Notes: generated from the sequence alone by a model not told the origin. DNA of 12,383 nucleotides from JBBQTU01 sp038213005 (GCA_038213005.1 JBBQTU010000128.1:1-12383); one strand, 5' to 3'. Positions 1 through 8,623 are shown, counted from the stretch's first letter. Numbers and translations: made by a program.

Positions 1-2
1 TC

Positions 3-1901
3 CTAGTCTCCAGTGACCTGGACTGGATGCCGGGCAACTACTGCAATCGCCACGCCTATTTCGTTTTCAAACGATCCCCCGTCGCCATGCTCGCCTTGCG
101 CACGGCATATAAACCTGGCGTGATCGCCCGAGAGATTAGGAACTGGGCTGCCACGCACGCGGTTGGCGGGAAGGTCATTTGCTCTAAAGCCGGATATACA
201 GGCGAGCTGTTGATCTTCGACCGCACGGGCAACCAGGTCTTCAAGCGGACGTATGACCGGCCCGTTGGATTCTGGCAGTTTATTTCCAATCTGGATTGCG
301 ACGCCATGACGTTCTGGGGCAATCCTCCTGGGGCCAAACTTCGAACGTTCCTGGCCGAAGAGCGATGCAAGAACATCCAATCCGTGATTGATCTGGGTCG
401 GATGGGATTCACCGCCGAACGCAGCGACCGGGAATTCGGCGTCTACGAGGAGATCCTTCGCCGGGACCCGGGCTTTGCCGAAGTGCGCTTCTGGCTGGCC
501 AATCAACGCTGGTGGCGGGATTCCAGACGTGACGAATTTGAACTGGACAAGAACAAGAGTCTGGCCAGTCATCTGACCATCACGGGCCTGCTTGATGTGA
601 TGCCGGAGAATTGTCCAGATGTCTCCCTTCGTGCGGAGTTCCCGAAATGGTTGGCACATGCCGAGCAACTGGTCGGCCTGGACCATCCCATGATGCTGAC
701 AATTCGCCTTGAGTTGGCGAGAACCAGCAACCAATACGATGGCGCACTGCTGGAGCGGGCGTTGCAGGCATGTCGGCGCTATCCCAATGAGTATCGCCTT
801 CTGGGAGCGGTTGCCAACTGTCTGAGCCAAGGCAGGGCATGGCCCATCAATGTGGATATGGCGATCAGTCTGCGCCTGGCTCAGGAGGCTAGTCCTTTCG
901 CGCCCGGACAGGGAAAAGGAAACTGCACCGCGAGCTTGGCTGGCCATTTCCTGGAATTGGGCCGGCCAGACCTGACGGCCGCCAGTCTCTTGCACGGGCC
1001 GGGCCATGAGGACATCAGTGAATATGCATACTTAGTGGAAGCATTGGCCCAGTGCGGGCAATATACCCAAGCCGCCGAACTGGCGGCCAGGATGCCTCCT
1101 CAACCCGACATGGAAAAGGTCAACCGACGGTCAAGTTTGTGCTGGGGTGTGTTTGCCGCGGCGATGTCTGGCAACCGTCCAGTGCTGGACGGACTGCTGG
1201 GAAAATGCCGCAAGGAGTTTGCCGATGTGCCTGGCTTGCTGGGCGCGTTGCATTCCGTCGCTGATCATTGGGACGGCAAAACTGTCAATATTTCAGAACT
1301 GATCGCGAAGATGAGGGCCGAGGGACATGCGACCGATCCCGCCGTTGTCGCCTTGCTTCTGCTCGGTCAGATCGATTTGATGCAAGGAAACGATGAACTC
1401 CATGATATGCTTCTGCAGCAATTGTGGGCTTCGCCACGGGTAAGACCACTCTGGCAACTTGCCGGGGCGTATGGCCAGCGGTCATCTTCGTTTCTGGATC
1501 TGGGGTTTTACGAGGCCGTGCAGTGGTTGTACCCACACGATCCCTGGGCTCAATCGTTTAGCCTGCCAGATGACCTTCATAAACCGGTTGCCATCCCGAT
1601 CGAGTCGATCAGAGACAGTTTGATGGCAATGCCAACCGATCGCTACCCACATGTGGACCAACCGACCCAAGCGCAGCTCAAGGGTGCGGTGTTGCCGGGG
1701 TGGACCCTTGCCGCCATCGTTCGCAATGCCATAGAGCAGGGGCAGCGTAAGTTGGCGACGGAGGTCCTGTTGCGCTACAACGCTCAGTCCCAAATCGCAG
1801 GCGGGTACAGCTTGTCGGTATTGAGCGCTCATTTGCTTCATCTGGACGATGCGATACCCACTACGAACGCGGTTAAGGGGACAGTGAAAGAGACGCACTG
1901 A
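3..1901 (+). CDS. TPR-repeat protein with a possible TolB-like N-terminal domain (5' partial)
   Basis: The frame is open to the left edge; the first ATG is at 27, but the codons before it read LVSSDLDW without a stop, so the true start is probably outside the window. The visible part has about 632 residues. Counting from the Met at 27, residues 30-100 read like the small alpha/beta domain that precedes TPRs in TolB-like/adenylate-cyclase-associated proteins: a segment around GGKVICSKAGYTGELLIFD, then a turn and KRTYDRPVGFW. From about 135 onward the protein is helical, with a recognisable TPR-like unit (YEEILRRDPGFAEVRFWLAN, 140-159) and repeated Ala/Leu-rich helix pairs to about residue 610. 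I see no transmembrane segment and no catalytic motif. A kinase, cyclase or DNA-binding domain may lie upstream, as is common for this architecture. It converges on the PQQ-protein gene. Base composition looks lower in GC than that gene. The function is a scaffold or sensor by inference only. Confidence 0.72.
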   Translation, partial: LVSSDLDWMPGNYCNRHAYFVFKRSPVAMLALRTAYKPGVIAREIRNWAATHAVGGKVICSKAGYTGELLIFDRTGNQVFKRTYDRPVGFWQFISNLDCDAMTFWGNPPGAKLRTFLAEERCKNIQSVIDLGRMGFTAERSDREFGVYEEILRRDPGFAEVRFWLANQRWWRDSRRDEFELDKNKSLASHLTITGLLDVMPENCPDVSLRAEFPKWLAHAEQLVGLDHPMMLTIRLELARTSNQYDGALLERALQACRRYPNEYRLLGAVANCLSQGRAWPINVDMAISLRLAQEASPFAPGQGKGNCTASLAGHFLELGRPDLTAASLLHGPGHEDISEYAYLVEALAQCGQYTQAAELAARMPPQPDMEKVNRRSSLCWGVFAAAMSGNRPVLDGLLGKCRKEFADVPGLLGALHSVADHWDGKTVNISELIAKMRAEGHATDPAVVALLLLGQIDLMQGNDELHDMLLQQLWASPRVRPLWQLAGAYGQRSSSFLDLGFYEAVQWLYPHDPWAQSFSLPDDLHKPVAIPIESIRDSLMAMPTDRYPHVDQPTQAQLKGAVLPGWTLAAIVRNAIEQGQRKLATEVLLRYNAQSQIAGGYSLSVLSAHLLHLDDAIPTTNAVKGTVKETH

Positions 1902-2123
1902 TCCAAACGTAACTGTTGGCCCTTATTGGCTTAGAAAGTGCGGTCATCTATGGTGGCGGCCGGGGCGGTGCGGTAGGTAACTCCGTGTCGGAATTGCGTG
2001 GAGGGATTCCGAGGAGGACCGGATAACGGGACATGTTTCAAACCGTCAATCCCCTCCCGCATCGGCCAGACCCAAGCCCGGCGAGTCTCGCACGTTGCGA
2101 TGCCCCCAAGTCCCAGTTCGAAC

Positions 2124-2170
2124 ATTCGCCATTCGGATTTCACTCGCCATTCTAATTTTTGCCATTCTGC
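2124..2170. repeat. Imperfect tandem repeat, about 17-18 nt period, core GCCATTC
   Basis: The core GCCATTC occurs three times, at 2128-2134, 2146-2152 and 2161-2167, the first two preceded by TTC/CTC context and followed by A/T-rich tails (GGATTT, TAATTTTT, TGCATTAT). The spacing is 18 then 15 nt. The stretch is clearly more A/T-rich than its surroundings. No coding potential is seen. Similar low-complexity modules occur in intergenic DNA of some environmental bacterial genomes, but I cannot assign a family. Confidence 0.5.
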
Positions 2171-2219
2171 ATTATCCCCGGCTCATGTCTGGTTCTGCCG
2201 CGTGACGAAGAAGATGCGT

Positions 2220-2298
2220 TCAACCACGGATTGCGCGGATGTCGCGGATCAATGATATGCCTTGTCGTATCCGTGCCATCCGCGAAAGTCGTGGTCAA
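2220..2298. repeat. Imperfect inverted repeat, arms about 29 nt (REP/MITE-like)
   Basis: The left arm, about 2220-2249 (begins AACCACGGATTGCGCGGAT), is matched by the reverse complement of the right arm, about 2269-2298, which reads GACCACGACTTTCGCGGATG and then GCACGGAT. Matching blocks are ACCACG, CGCGGATG and CGGAT, with a spacer of about 19 nt. The left arm itself contains CGCGGAT twice, 10 nt apart. It sits 44 nt downstream of the stop codon of the minus-strand PQQ gene. A terminator role or a dispersed palindromic repeat both fit; the degenerate arms favour a repeat family. Confidence 0.65.
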
Positions 2299-2341
2299 TC
2301 TGTTCTTCTGTTTCCCGATGATAAGGACCCGAAACCGCCTC

Positions 2342-5300
2342 CTACTTGGGCTGCGTCGCCGGTTCGCGTTTGCCCGTACCCGCCAGGAAGCGCAGTTCGC
2401 GCGTCCCCGTTACGTAATAGACGCCGCCCCTGATGGCGGTGAGGTCGACAATGCCCGACGGCTCGCTGAACTCATAGATCTGTTCAAGTCGCCCGCTCTC
2501 GCCTTCCTTGCCCTGGGCGCGACTGAATGCCAGCGCACGCAGTTTCGTCGCCGGCCCTTCTGGAACATTCGCGCGAGCCACCGGCAACCCCGGCCGGGCG
2601 GCCGGCGCCGGAGCCCGCGGCCGGTCGAACGTCAGCAGATGCTCCTTGCCCACCGCGATATATGTCAACTGTGTGGCATCCGAAGGCAACCGCCGCTGCG
2701 GCGATTCCACGCGCTCCAGGTTGTACACGGCCAGGCTTGCATCGCTGATGAGGTACGCATACGGATCATCGATCAGCATCATGGTCGTTGCGCTGTGAGC
2801 CTGCGTTGCCACCGCATCCGCCGGCGGGCCATCGCGTGTCGGAATCGGCATCACCTTGCCTGTCTGCAGCGAAAACGCCCGCAGCAGCGTGCCGGCGTCA
2901 GTGATCGCCAGCACCCGGTCGGCCGTCGTTTGCAACTGCAGCGGCTCGGTCATCTCCGCAAACGGCGCGCGCTGCGGAATGCGGGTCTCAAACGCCAGCC
3001 CCTCCCCGGGCTCGAACAGGTCTTTGGCGCACAGCCGGTCGGGAAACGTGAAGACCAGCCGCCCATCGCCCGCCAGATCGAAGTTCTGCACCAGCCCGCT
3101 CGACCCGCGGGCCACGCGGAACACCACCTGCCCGGTGGCGTTATCAAACGCCGCCAGTTGCAGCGGCGAACCGTCCGTGAATCCCACCACCGTGAAGTCC
3201 TCGCCGCACAAAAGCCGCTCGGCAACGCAAGCGTTAAGCTGCGTCTGCCACGCCAGCCGTCCCGTCGCCGCATCGACCGCCGCCAGTCGCCCGTTGCTCG
3301 TGGCAAACACCACCTGTGCAGAATTCCCGTCGCAGCGCGCGATCGTCTCGCCCTCGCCATCAGGCGCACCGGCGGCTTGCGGCATGATGCCGGCGCTGGC
3401 ATCCGGCATCAGCTCAATCTGCCCGCCCGGCGAGCTGCGCCCCCCGCCCGCCGCTGTCGCCGTCTCCCCAGTCAGTTCGACGGGCTGCGTCGCCTGCAGC
3501 ATCGTGCCCGGCGTCAGTTTCCATTGCGCTGCGCCCTTGGGCGGCTGCACCGCTGTGAGTTCCTTGTCGCTCCATACCACCAGCAACTGATCGATCCAGA
3601 AGTATCGCTCCGGCTTGCCCGTCGTCAGTTTCTGACGCATCAGCGGCTCGGGCTTTCCGGCTTCGATGACCACCACCTCGCCCGCCGACGATCGCGCCAC
3701 CACGCGGTCTTCTCGCTCAGCGCCGTCGTTGGCGGCAATCAGCCCGTCGATATCCTTCCATGTCGAACTGGGCTTGAACGGCTCCTGCCCGGCGTTCGCC
3801 GGAAGGGCAAAGTCCGGCATCGGCTCCCTGTCCTGCTCCCGCGCCTGTTTGCGGATCATCGCCGCCGCCTCGGCGAACGTCACATTCGAAATCACCTGCC
3901 CCGTGGACAAACGGATCTCGCCCGCCAGTCGCGGGTTCTTCAGCGTCTCAGCGCCCAGCGCCAGCCGGCTGGCCGCCACCACCGACCGACGCGGAATCGC
4001 GCAATACACTCGCGCCATCGCCTCGATCACGCCCGGCGTAAATTCATCCGCCGGCTGCACCTGGTACAGCCGGCGAAGCACATCCGCTGACCGCCGGTAC
4101 TGTTTGCCTTTTTCCAGCAGCCTGGCGCCCCGCATCAGCGCCGCCGCCGCCGAACTCGAATTGGGAAACTGTTCGCCAATTTCCAGCAGGGCGTCAGCCT
4201 TCTCGCTTCCCCCCGCGGCCGTCGCCGTCGCCGCCGCCTTCGCCATCGCCGCCGACGCAAGCTGATCGTACTTGCCGTACAGGCTTCGCCCCTTCGCGTC
4301 GATGATGCGCTTCAGCGAAGCGTAACTTCGCTGCCACGCCGGCAGGCTCGTTCCATTGGCCGCCGTGGTCAGCAGATTCCGAGCATCGCGGTCCCCCAGG
4401 ACCTGCTGATACGCCTCAACCGCCTGCGGCCACTGCTCTCTCCCGGCCGCCGAATCCCCTGCCGCGATCCACAACTGCGCCCGCTGACGCGGCAGACGTG
4501 CACATGCCTGAGCGCACTGGAAATACGCCGGCGCCAGCCCTGCATCCTCAGCATTGCTCGACCCCACCAGTTGCTTCCACACGTTCAATGACAGGTTAAA
4601 CGCACGCTCCATCGCCGCGGCCGAATCAGCCGTTAGCGGAATCGCCGCCTTCAACTTTGCCAGCGCGGGGCTCGCCTGGTGTGCGGCCACCAGCAGCTCC
4701 GCATACCGAAGCAGCGGCTCCGGCGAAGTCGGGTCCGCCGCCGCGGCCTTGTCGAGTTTCGCCGTCGCCGACGCGAGGCTGGCATAGATATTCAGTCGTC
4801 CCGCCGTCGCGATCGCGACATGATCTGCCGTAACCAGGATGTTCCCCGGCCCCTCATCCTTCGGCCACGACTGCGAATACGCCGGGTAGACATCGGCGAT
4901 CTTCCACTTGCTCCGCCCCACGCGGAAGATCCGCTCGCTGGTGGGAATGTAAAGAAACTCCGTCGTCAGAAACGGCCGGCCGCGCAGTGTCGCCCCGCCG
5001 AATCGCATGTTCCACAGCGTCGCGCTGGCGATGTTGTTCCCCGTGGCGTCCAGCATGCCCGCATCCACGCACCACGCCGAGTGATCCGAACTCAGCACCA
5101 TCTCCCCATGATCCACCGCCAGCAGCAGGTCGGCATCATCCACCGCCTTACGCGGCAGTGTTTTTCTGATCTCGCCCGTCTCCGCGTCCAGCGTCAGGAT
5201 CGCCGTCCCATCCGCCGGCAATACGTACACCTGGCTCTCAACGATGATCGGCGGCGACGCGGCCCATCCGCTATTGGACAACCCCGCATTCCCGCGCCGC

Positions 5301-6955
5301 ATCAACCGGCCCATCTGCCAGGGCTGCACGCCACTCGCGACCGGACGCTCATACGGCGTCATCCACGCGATCGCTCCGTCGGCCACATCCAGTGCCGCGA
5401 TCACGCCAAGGTTGGTTGCCACGATCAGCCTGCCCGCCGCCAGCGAAAACTGCGGCGTCATCGGCTCGGCCGGATAGGGCGAATCCCCATCCATCGCTGC
5501 CCCGACGCTCGGCCCGCTGGCGATATACGTCGCCCAGCGGCAACTGCCCGTGTTCTCGTCCAGGCACAGCAGATACGCATCGTCGATCTGCGCGCCCTTC
5601 CCTCCCTGCGCCGCCACATACACGCTGCCATCCGCCGCCAGCACGCTGGACACCAGTTGGATGTTCCGTAGCGCCGCCGGCAGTGTCGATGCCCGGAATG
5701 TCCACCGCGTTGCCCCTGTCGCGCGATCCATGCACCGCAGGCCCGATGATGCATCGTTGCCGCGCAGCAGTCGTCCCAGCGAGCTGGCGCCCACCACCGT
5801 CAGCACCGAACGCTCGGTCACTGTCACCGTCCGCATGCCGCGCGGAACCGACTCCTCCGCCAGCGGCACCGCCGTTCCGCTCCAGCCCGGCAGCTTCATC
5901 CCGCTGTCGATGCTGATGCCGTACAACCGCTTCCCATCGGCGACAAACAGTTCCCCATGATCCGCCACCGGCATGATCCCCGCCGCCTGGTTCATCGCCG
6001 ATCCCGCAATGCCCACCGGCATTGGCACACCCGCCATACCCGGCGGCCTGATCGCCACTGCGCCGCCGCCGGCGTCGCTGATCCCCTGCCCAAAGTCCAG
6101 TGAATACAGCAGCGCATCCACCCGCGCCGACGATGCCGTCACGCCCGCCCGGTCGGCAGACCCGCCAAACATCGGCCACGCATCCAGCGACCGGCTCGCA
6201 TTCGTTGCCGGGATCTTCAGTTGTTCCGCCAGTTCCGTCGCCAGCACCACATCCCGGCCCGCGACAGTGCCTACAGCTTCGGGGTAGCGCGACCGCATAT
6301 CTTTCAGCATCGCCTCGGCCGCCGCATCATCGCCAGTCAGGTGGCACGCCATCGCCACCTCAAAACACACCCCCGGCCGCTGCGGCTCAATCGACGGGTG
6401 CAATTCCAAAAGCGTCTTGCCCCACCTCGCAGCCTCCACCAGCCGCCCGCTGGACCAGTAGCGATCCAGAAGCTGCAGCGCCGCCGAAGTCCCCGCATCG
6501 GTCAGCAGATACCGCCGCGCCACCGCCGCCAGTTCCCCAGGTGAATCCGCACTCGCCAGCATTGCACTTGCCAGGGCCCCATACTTTCCGCGATAGACAG
6601 CCAGCGCCTCGGCCGGCCATTTACACAGCATCTGCTGCGCCAGCCGACGCACGCTCATGTACTGCGCCCCCGCGCCACCTGCCGCGCCAGGGGCCACCAC
6701 CTTGTCCGGATATTTCTCCAGCAGTTCCTGATAGACGTCCGCGGCCTTGTCCCAGTCGCTGGCCTTCTCCAGATTTCGCGCCAGCGTGAATCGCTCTGTC
6801 GCCGCCGCCGAGTCCGGCATATACACCTGCCCGCTGACTGCGGGCGTCGCCATCGCAGGGCTTCTCAGGTCGGCCGCCACCAGCGCGCAGATCACGCCGC
6901 CCGTTGCCAAAGCGACGGCGAGCGATCGGCGAAACTGGGGTGATCTGTCCATCAT
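2342..6955 (-). CDS. Large exported TPR and PQQ-like beta-propeller protein
   Basis: The protein has 1537 residues. Residues 1-36 form a signal peptide: basic start (MMDRSPQFRR), hydrophobic core 11-28, likely cut after AMA (34-36), so it acts outside the cytoplasm. Residues 55-250 are helical with a TPR-like unit (DWDKAADVYQELLEKYP, 67-83). WPMFGGSADRAG (260-271) opens a first PQQ/BamB-like propeller to about 730, with blade motifs such as LYGISIDSG, LLCLDENTGSCRW and ALDVADGAIAW. Residues 735-1045 are again helical. A second propeller spans about 1065-1530 (LAAVDAATGRLAWQ, 1224-1237). The frame is open upstream to 7390, but that part overlaps mtnP. The start at 6955 was chosen for its signal peptide and its 5-nt distance from the mtnP stop; 6952 (second Met) is equally possible. 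No strong ribosome binding site is visible, so coupling to mtnP translation is likely. BamB-like proteins scaffold envelope complexes and true PQQ enzymes are dehydrogenases; I see no reason to call this an enzyme. Confidence 0.9.
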   Translation of the reverse strand: MMDRSPQFRRSLAVALATGGVICALVAADLRSPAMATPAVSGQVYMPDSAAATERFTLARNLEKASDWDKAADVYQELLEKYPDKVVAPGAAGGAGAQYMSVRRLAQQMLCKWPAEALAVYRGKYGALASAMLASADSPGELAAVARRYLLTDAGTSAALQLLDRYWSSGRLVEAARWGKTLLELHPSIEPQRPGVCFEVAMACHLTGDDAAAEAMLKDMRSRYPEAVGTVAGRDVVLATELAEQLKIPATNASRSLDAWPMFGGSADRAGVTASSARVDALLYSLDFGQGISDAGGGAVAIRPPGMAGVPMPVGIAGSAMNQAAGIMPVADHGELFVADGKRLYGISIDSGMKLPGWSGTAVPLAEESVPRGMRTVTVTERSVLTVVGASSLGRLLRGNDASSGLRCMDRATGATRWTFRASTLPAALRNIQLVSSVLAADGSVYVAAQGGKGAQIDDAYLLCLDENTGSCRWATYIASGPSVGAAMDGDSPYPAEPMTPQFSLAAGRLIVATNLGVIAALDVADGAIAWMTPYERPVASGVQPWQMGRLMRRGNAGLSNSGWAASPPIIVESQVYVLPADGTAILTLDAETGEIRKTLPRKAVDDADLLLAVDHGEMVLSSDHSAWCVDAGMLDATGNNIASATLWNMRFGGATLRGRPFLTTEFLYIPTSERIFRVGRSKWKIADVYPAYSQSWPKDEGPGNILVTADHVAIATAGRLNIYASLASATAKLDKAAAADPTSPEPLLRYAELLVAAHQASPALAKLKAAIPLTADSAAAMERAFNLSLNVWKQLVGSSNAEDAGLAPAYFQCAQACARLPRQRAQLWIAAGDSAAGREQWPQAVEAYQQVLGDRDARNLLTTAANGTSLPAWQRSYASLKRIIDAKGRSLYGKYDQLASAAMAKAAATATAAGGSEKADALLEIGEQFPNSSSAAAALMRGARLLEKGKQYRRSADVLRRLYQVQPADEFTPGVIEAMARVYCAIPRRSVVAASRLALGAETLKNPRLAGEIRLSTGQVISNVTFAEAAAMIRKQAREQDREPMPDFALPANAGQEPFKPSSTWKDIDGLIAANDGAEREDRVVARSSAGEVVVIEAGKPEPLMRQKLTTGKPERYFWIDQLLVVWSDKELTAVQPPKGAAQWKLTPGTMLQATQPVELTGETATAAGGGRSSPGGQIELMPDASAGIMPQAAGAPDGEGETIARCDGNSAQVVFATSNGRLAAVDAATGRLAWQTQLNACVAERLLCGEDFTVVGFTDGSPLQLAAFDNATGQVVFRVARGSSGLVQNFDLAGDGRLVFTFPDRLCAKDLFEPGEGLAFETRIPQRAPFAEMTEPLQLQTTADRVLAITDAGTLLRAFSLQTGKVMPIPTRDGPPADAVATQAHSATTMMLIDDPYAYLISDASLAVYNLERVESPQRRLPSDATQLTYIAVGKEHLLTFDRPRAPAPAARPGLPVARANVPEGPATKLRALAFSRAQGKEGESGRLEQIYEFSEPSGIVDLTAIRGGVYYVTGTRELRFLAGTGKREPATQPK

Positions 6956-6960
6956 CTTGA

Positions 6961-7881
6961 TCAGCCCGGGAAGTATTTCCCCCACAACGGTTCCAATCGC
7001 CGGACCTCTTCCGGCGCCACCCGGCTCTTGTCCGACCATATCGCCAGCTTCAGCGCCTCGCGGGCGGGAGCCGCCATCAACTCCGCCTCGTGATCCTTCG
7101 CCATCGCCAGCGCCGCTTGTATCAGTGTAATGGTATTGTGCGTGGCGACCTGAAGATTCCCGATTATTTCCTTCAGCAGTTCCGCACTGTCCACCGGCAC
7201 CCCGGCCGGCTTGTTGTGCCAGCAATCGTAGTCCGTCACCAGCGCCAGCAGCGCATAAGGAATCTCCGCCTCGCGAGCCAGCCGGGCCTCCGGCAGGGCG
7301 GTCATACCGATCAGGTCGCCGCCCCAGAGCCGATGCATCAGGCTCTCCGCCCGCGTAGAAAACGCCGGCCCTTCCATGCACACATAGCACCCTCGCGAAT
7401 GCACCTTAAAGTCATGCTCGCCACGAGCCCCCACACTTTCGGCCGCCGCGATCAGCAGCTTCCGCAGCACCCCGCAGCACGGCTCGGCAAACTCCGTATG
7501 CACCGCCGCCTGCTCAAAAAACGTCCCCTTGCGACCACACGTCTTGTCGATGAACTGGTCAACGACCACCACATCCCGCGGCCGCAGTTCCTCACGCAGC
7601 GACCCGACCGCGCCCGACGCGATGATGTGCGTGCATCCCAACGACTTGAGCGCGAAGATATTCGCCCGTGAAGGCACCGCCGATGGGTTGATCAGATGCC
7701 CCGGGCCGTGCCGATTGACGATCAGCACCGTCAGCCCCGCGATCTCGGTCTCAATGATCGCGTCACTGGGTTTGCCAAACGGCGTATCCACATCGTGGCG
7801 GCAACCGCCACCGTCGTGACTGGTCACCAGTTCGTGTCCCAACCCCGTCCCGCCGATAAGTCCGATGCGCAGTTCGCTCAT
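6961..7881 (-). CDS. mtnP: S-methyl-5'-thioadenosine phosphorylase
   Basis: The 306-residue protein belongs to the purine nucleoside phosphorylase superfamily (human MTAP is 283). It splits methylthioadenosine with phosphate into adenine and methylthioribose-1-phosphate, in the cytoplasm, for methionine and purine salvage. Visible motifs are GGTGL (10-14), the phosphate-site NRHGPGH (56-62), ASGAVGSL (88-95), EGPAFSTRAES (170-180), GMTALPEARLAREAE (192-206) and VTDYDCWH (215-222). The two Asp residues of TDYDCW (217, 219) match those that recognise the adenine amino group in MTAP, which argues against a guanosine/inosine enzyme. The frame is open further upstream, but the family begins at MSELRIGLIGGTG, so 7881 is the start; no clear ribosome binding site precedes it. 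The PQQ-protein gene follows after 5 nt. No other methionine-salvage gene is in view. Confidence 0.95.
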   Translation of the reverse strand: MSELRIGLIGGTGLGHELVTSHDGGGCRHDVDTPFGKPSDAIIETEIAGLTVLIVNRHGPGHLINPSAVPSRANIFALKSLGCTHIIASGAVGSLREELRPRDVVVVDQFIDKTCGRKGTFFEQAAVHTEFAEPCCGVLRKLLIAAAESVGARGEHDFKVHSRGCYVCMEGPAFSTRAESLMHRLWGGDLIGMTALPEARLAREAEIPYALLALVTDYDCWHNKPAGVPVDSAELLKEIIGNLQVATHNTITLIQAALAMAKDHEAELMAAPAREALKLAIWSDKSRVAPEEVRRLEPLWGKYFPG

Positions 7882-7930
7882 ATCCGTCAGATTACGCTCG
7901 CCGGCCCCCGGGGACAATGCCATCGGAGGT

Positions 7931-7967
7931 TTGCGTAAGCGGGGGGCATCTCGTGATAATGTTGAGT
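7931..7967 (+). promoter_or_regulatory. Candidate sigma-70 promoter for the nucleotidyltransferase pair
   Basis: TTGCGT (7931-7936) and GATAAT (7955-7960) are separated by 18 bp in the 142-bp divergent gap between mtnP and the nucleotidyltransferase gene. The -10 box matches 5 of 6 consensus bases and the -35 box 3 of 6. The transcript would start near 7967, giving a leader of about 57 nt. It is a consensus match only. Confidence 0.35.
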
Positions 7968-8010
7968 CGAACTTCACGACAGGGAGATTGGACGGGGATT
8001 CCTGAGTATA

Positions 8011-8017
8011 GGAGGAG
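8011..8017 (+). promoter_or_regulatory. Strong ribosome binding site GGAGGAG
   Basis: GGAGGAG lies 6 nt before the GTG at 8024. It is one of the best Shine-Dalgarno sequences in the window and decides the start of the nucleotidyltransferase in favour of GTG 8024 over the in-frame ATG at 8099, whose only purine-rich stretch (AGGGG) directly abuts the ATG. Confidence 0.7.
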
Positions 8018-8023
8018 CCGGCC

Positions 8024-8623
8024 GTGTTTGAGCCGGGCAGGTTTTTCGTGAGCACCCATCGCTTGGTGGCTGCTACCGCGTGTGATACGCTTCAGGGGAT
8101 GGACAATCTGCTTACCAGGCAAAAACTAGTGGAGTTTCTGTCGCAACTGGGCAGAAGCGCCAGATCAAGAGGCTCCTGTTACCTTACGGGTGGCGCTTCG
8201 GCTCTCCTTGTCGGCTGGCGCGAGACGACGCTGGATGTAGACCTCAAGTTTGATCCGGAGCCGCTGGGTGTCTTCGACGCCATCCCTGAGCTTAAAAAGT
8301 CACTGCAGATAAACGTCGAACTGGCGTCGCCGAGTGATTTCATCCCGGTTGCCGCGAACTGGAAGAGCAATAGTCCCTTTATTGCGCAGTACGGCGACCT
8401 GAGCGTCCACCACTTTGATTTCACCGCGCAAGCTCTCTCAAAGATCGAGCGTGGCCACCCGAAAGACCTTCTGGATGTCCGAGAGATGCTCAGGCGTGGA
8501 CTGACGACCAGAGAGCAACTGCTTGCAGTGCTGGAAGCGATTCGGCCCCTCATCAGACGGTATCCGGCTATTGATGAAGAGGCGTTCGTTCGTCGCATCG
8601 AAGGCTTTGTTCGTGAGGCTTAG
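8024..8623 (+). CDS. Nucleotidyltransferase of the DUF6036/AbiEii-like type
   Basis: The 199-residue protein (GTG start) carries a DNA polymerase beta-type nucleotidyltransferase signature. GGAS (56-59) is followed by the acidic pair DVD (71-73), fitting the hG[GS]x(9-13)Dh[DE]h pattern. A possible third acidic residue is in INVELASP (E99) or HFDF (D132). The C-terminal helical part has ALSKIERGHPKDLLDVREML (137-156), the Lys/Asp-rich helix usual in AbiEii-like and DUF6036 proteins. Residues 1-25 are not family-like and may be a real extension or leader; starting at the ATG at 8099 would give 174 residues. The gene is followed after 2 nt by a small gene, and the two surely share a message. 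AbiEii-type relatives act as toxins that modify tRNA (MenA type) or as phage-defence effectors, and MNT-type relatives as antitoxins; which applies here cannot be read from the sequence. GC content looks lower than that of truB and mtnP. Confidence 0.82.
   Translation: MFEPGRFFVSTHRLVAATACDTLQGMDNLLTRQKLVEFLSQLGRSARSRGSCYLTGGASALLVGWRETTLDVDLKFDPEPLGVFDAIPELKKSLQINVELASPSDFIPVAANWKSNSPFIAQYGDLSVHHFDFTAQALSKIERGHPKDLLDVREMLRRGLTTREQLLAVLEAIRPLIRRYPAIDEEAFVRRIEGFVREA

Larger units (their letters stand above)
1902..2341. other. Intergenic region between convergent genes, repeat-bearing
   Basis: About 440 bases lie between the stop of the TPR gene and the stop of the minus-strand PQQ protein. 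No open frame here has a convincing ribosome binding site or a protein-like sequence. The right half holds a short tandem array (2124-2170) and a long imperfect inverted repeat (2220-2298), listed separately. The left half (1902-2100) shows nothing I can name. Because both genes end here, the inverted repeat could also serve as a bidirectional transcription stop, although neither side has a T-run. Confidence 0.6.

Noticed and set aside
2159..4090. 643-codon open frame on the + strand opposite the PQQ-protein gene
   Set aside because: The translation is Arg/His/Pro-rich without domain-like pattern, as expected from the antisense of a GC-rich gene, while the minus-strand product has clear propeller motifs.
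6956..7390. In-frame 145-codon upstream extension of the PQQ protein
   Set aside because: It overlaps mtnP in another frame, and the signal peptide starts at the Met encoded at 6955.
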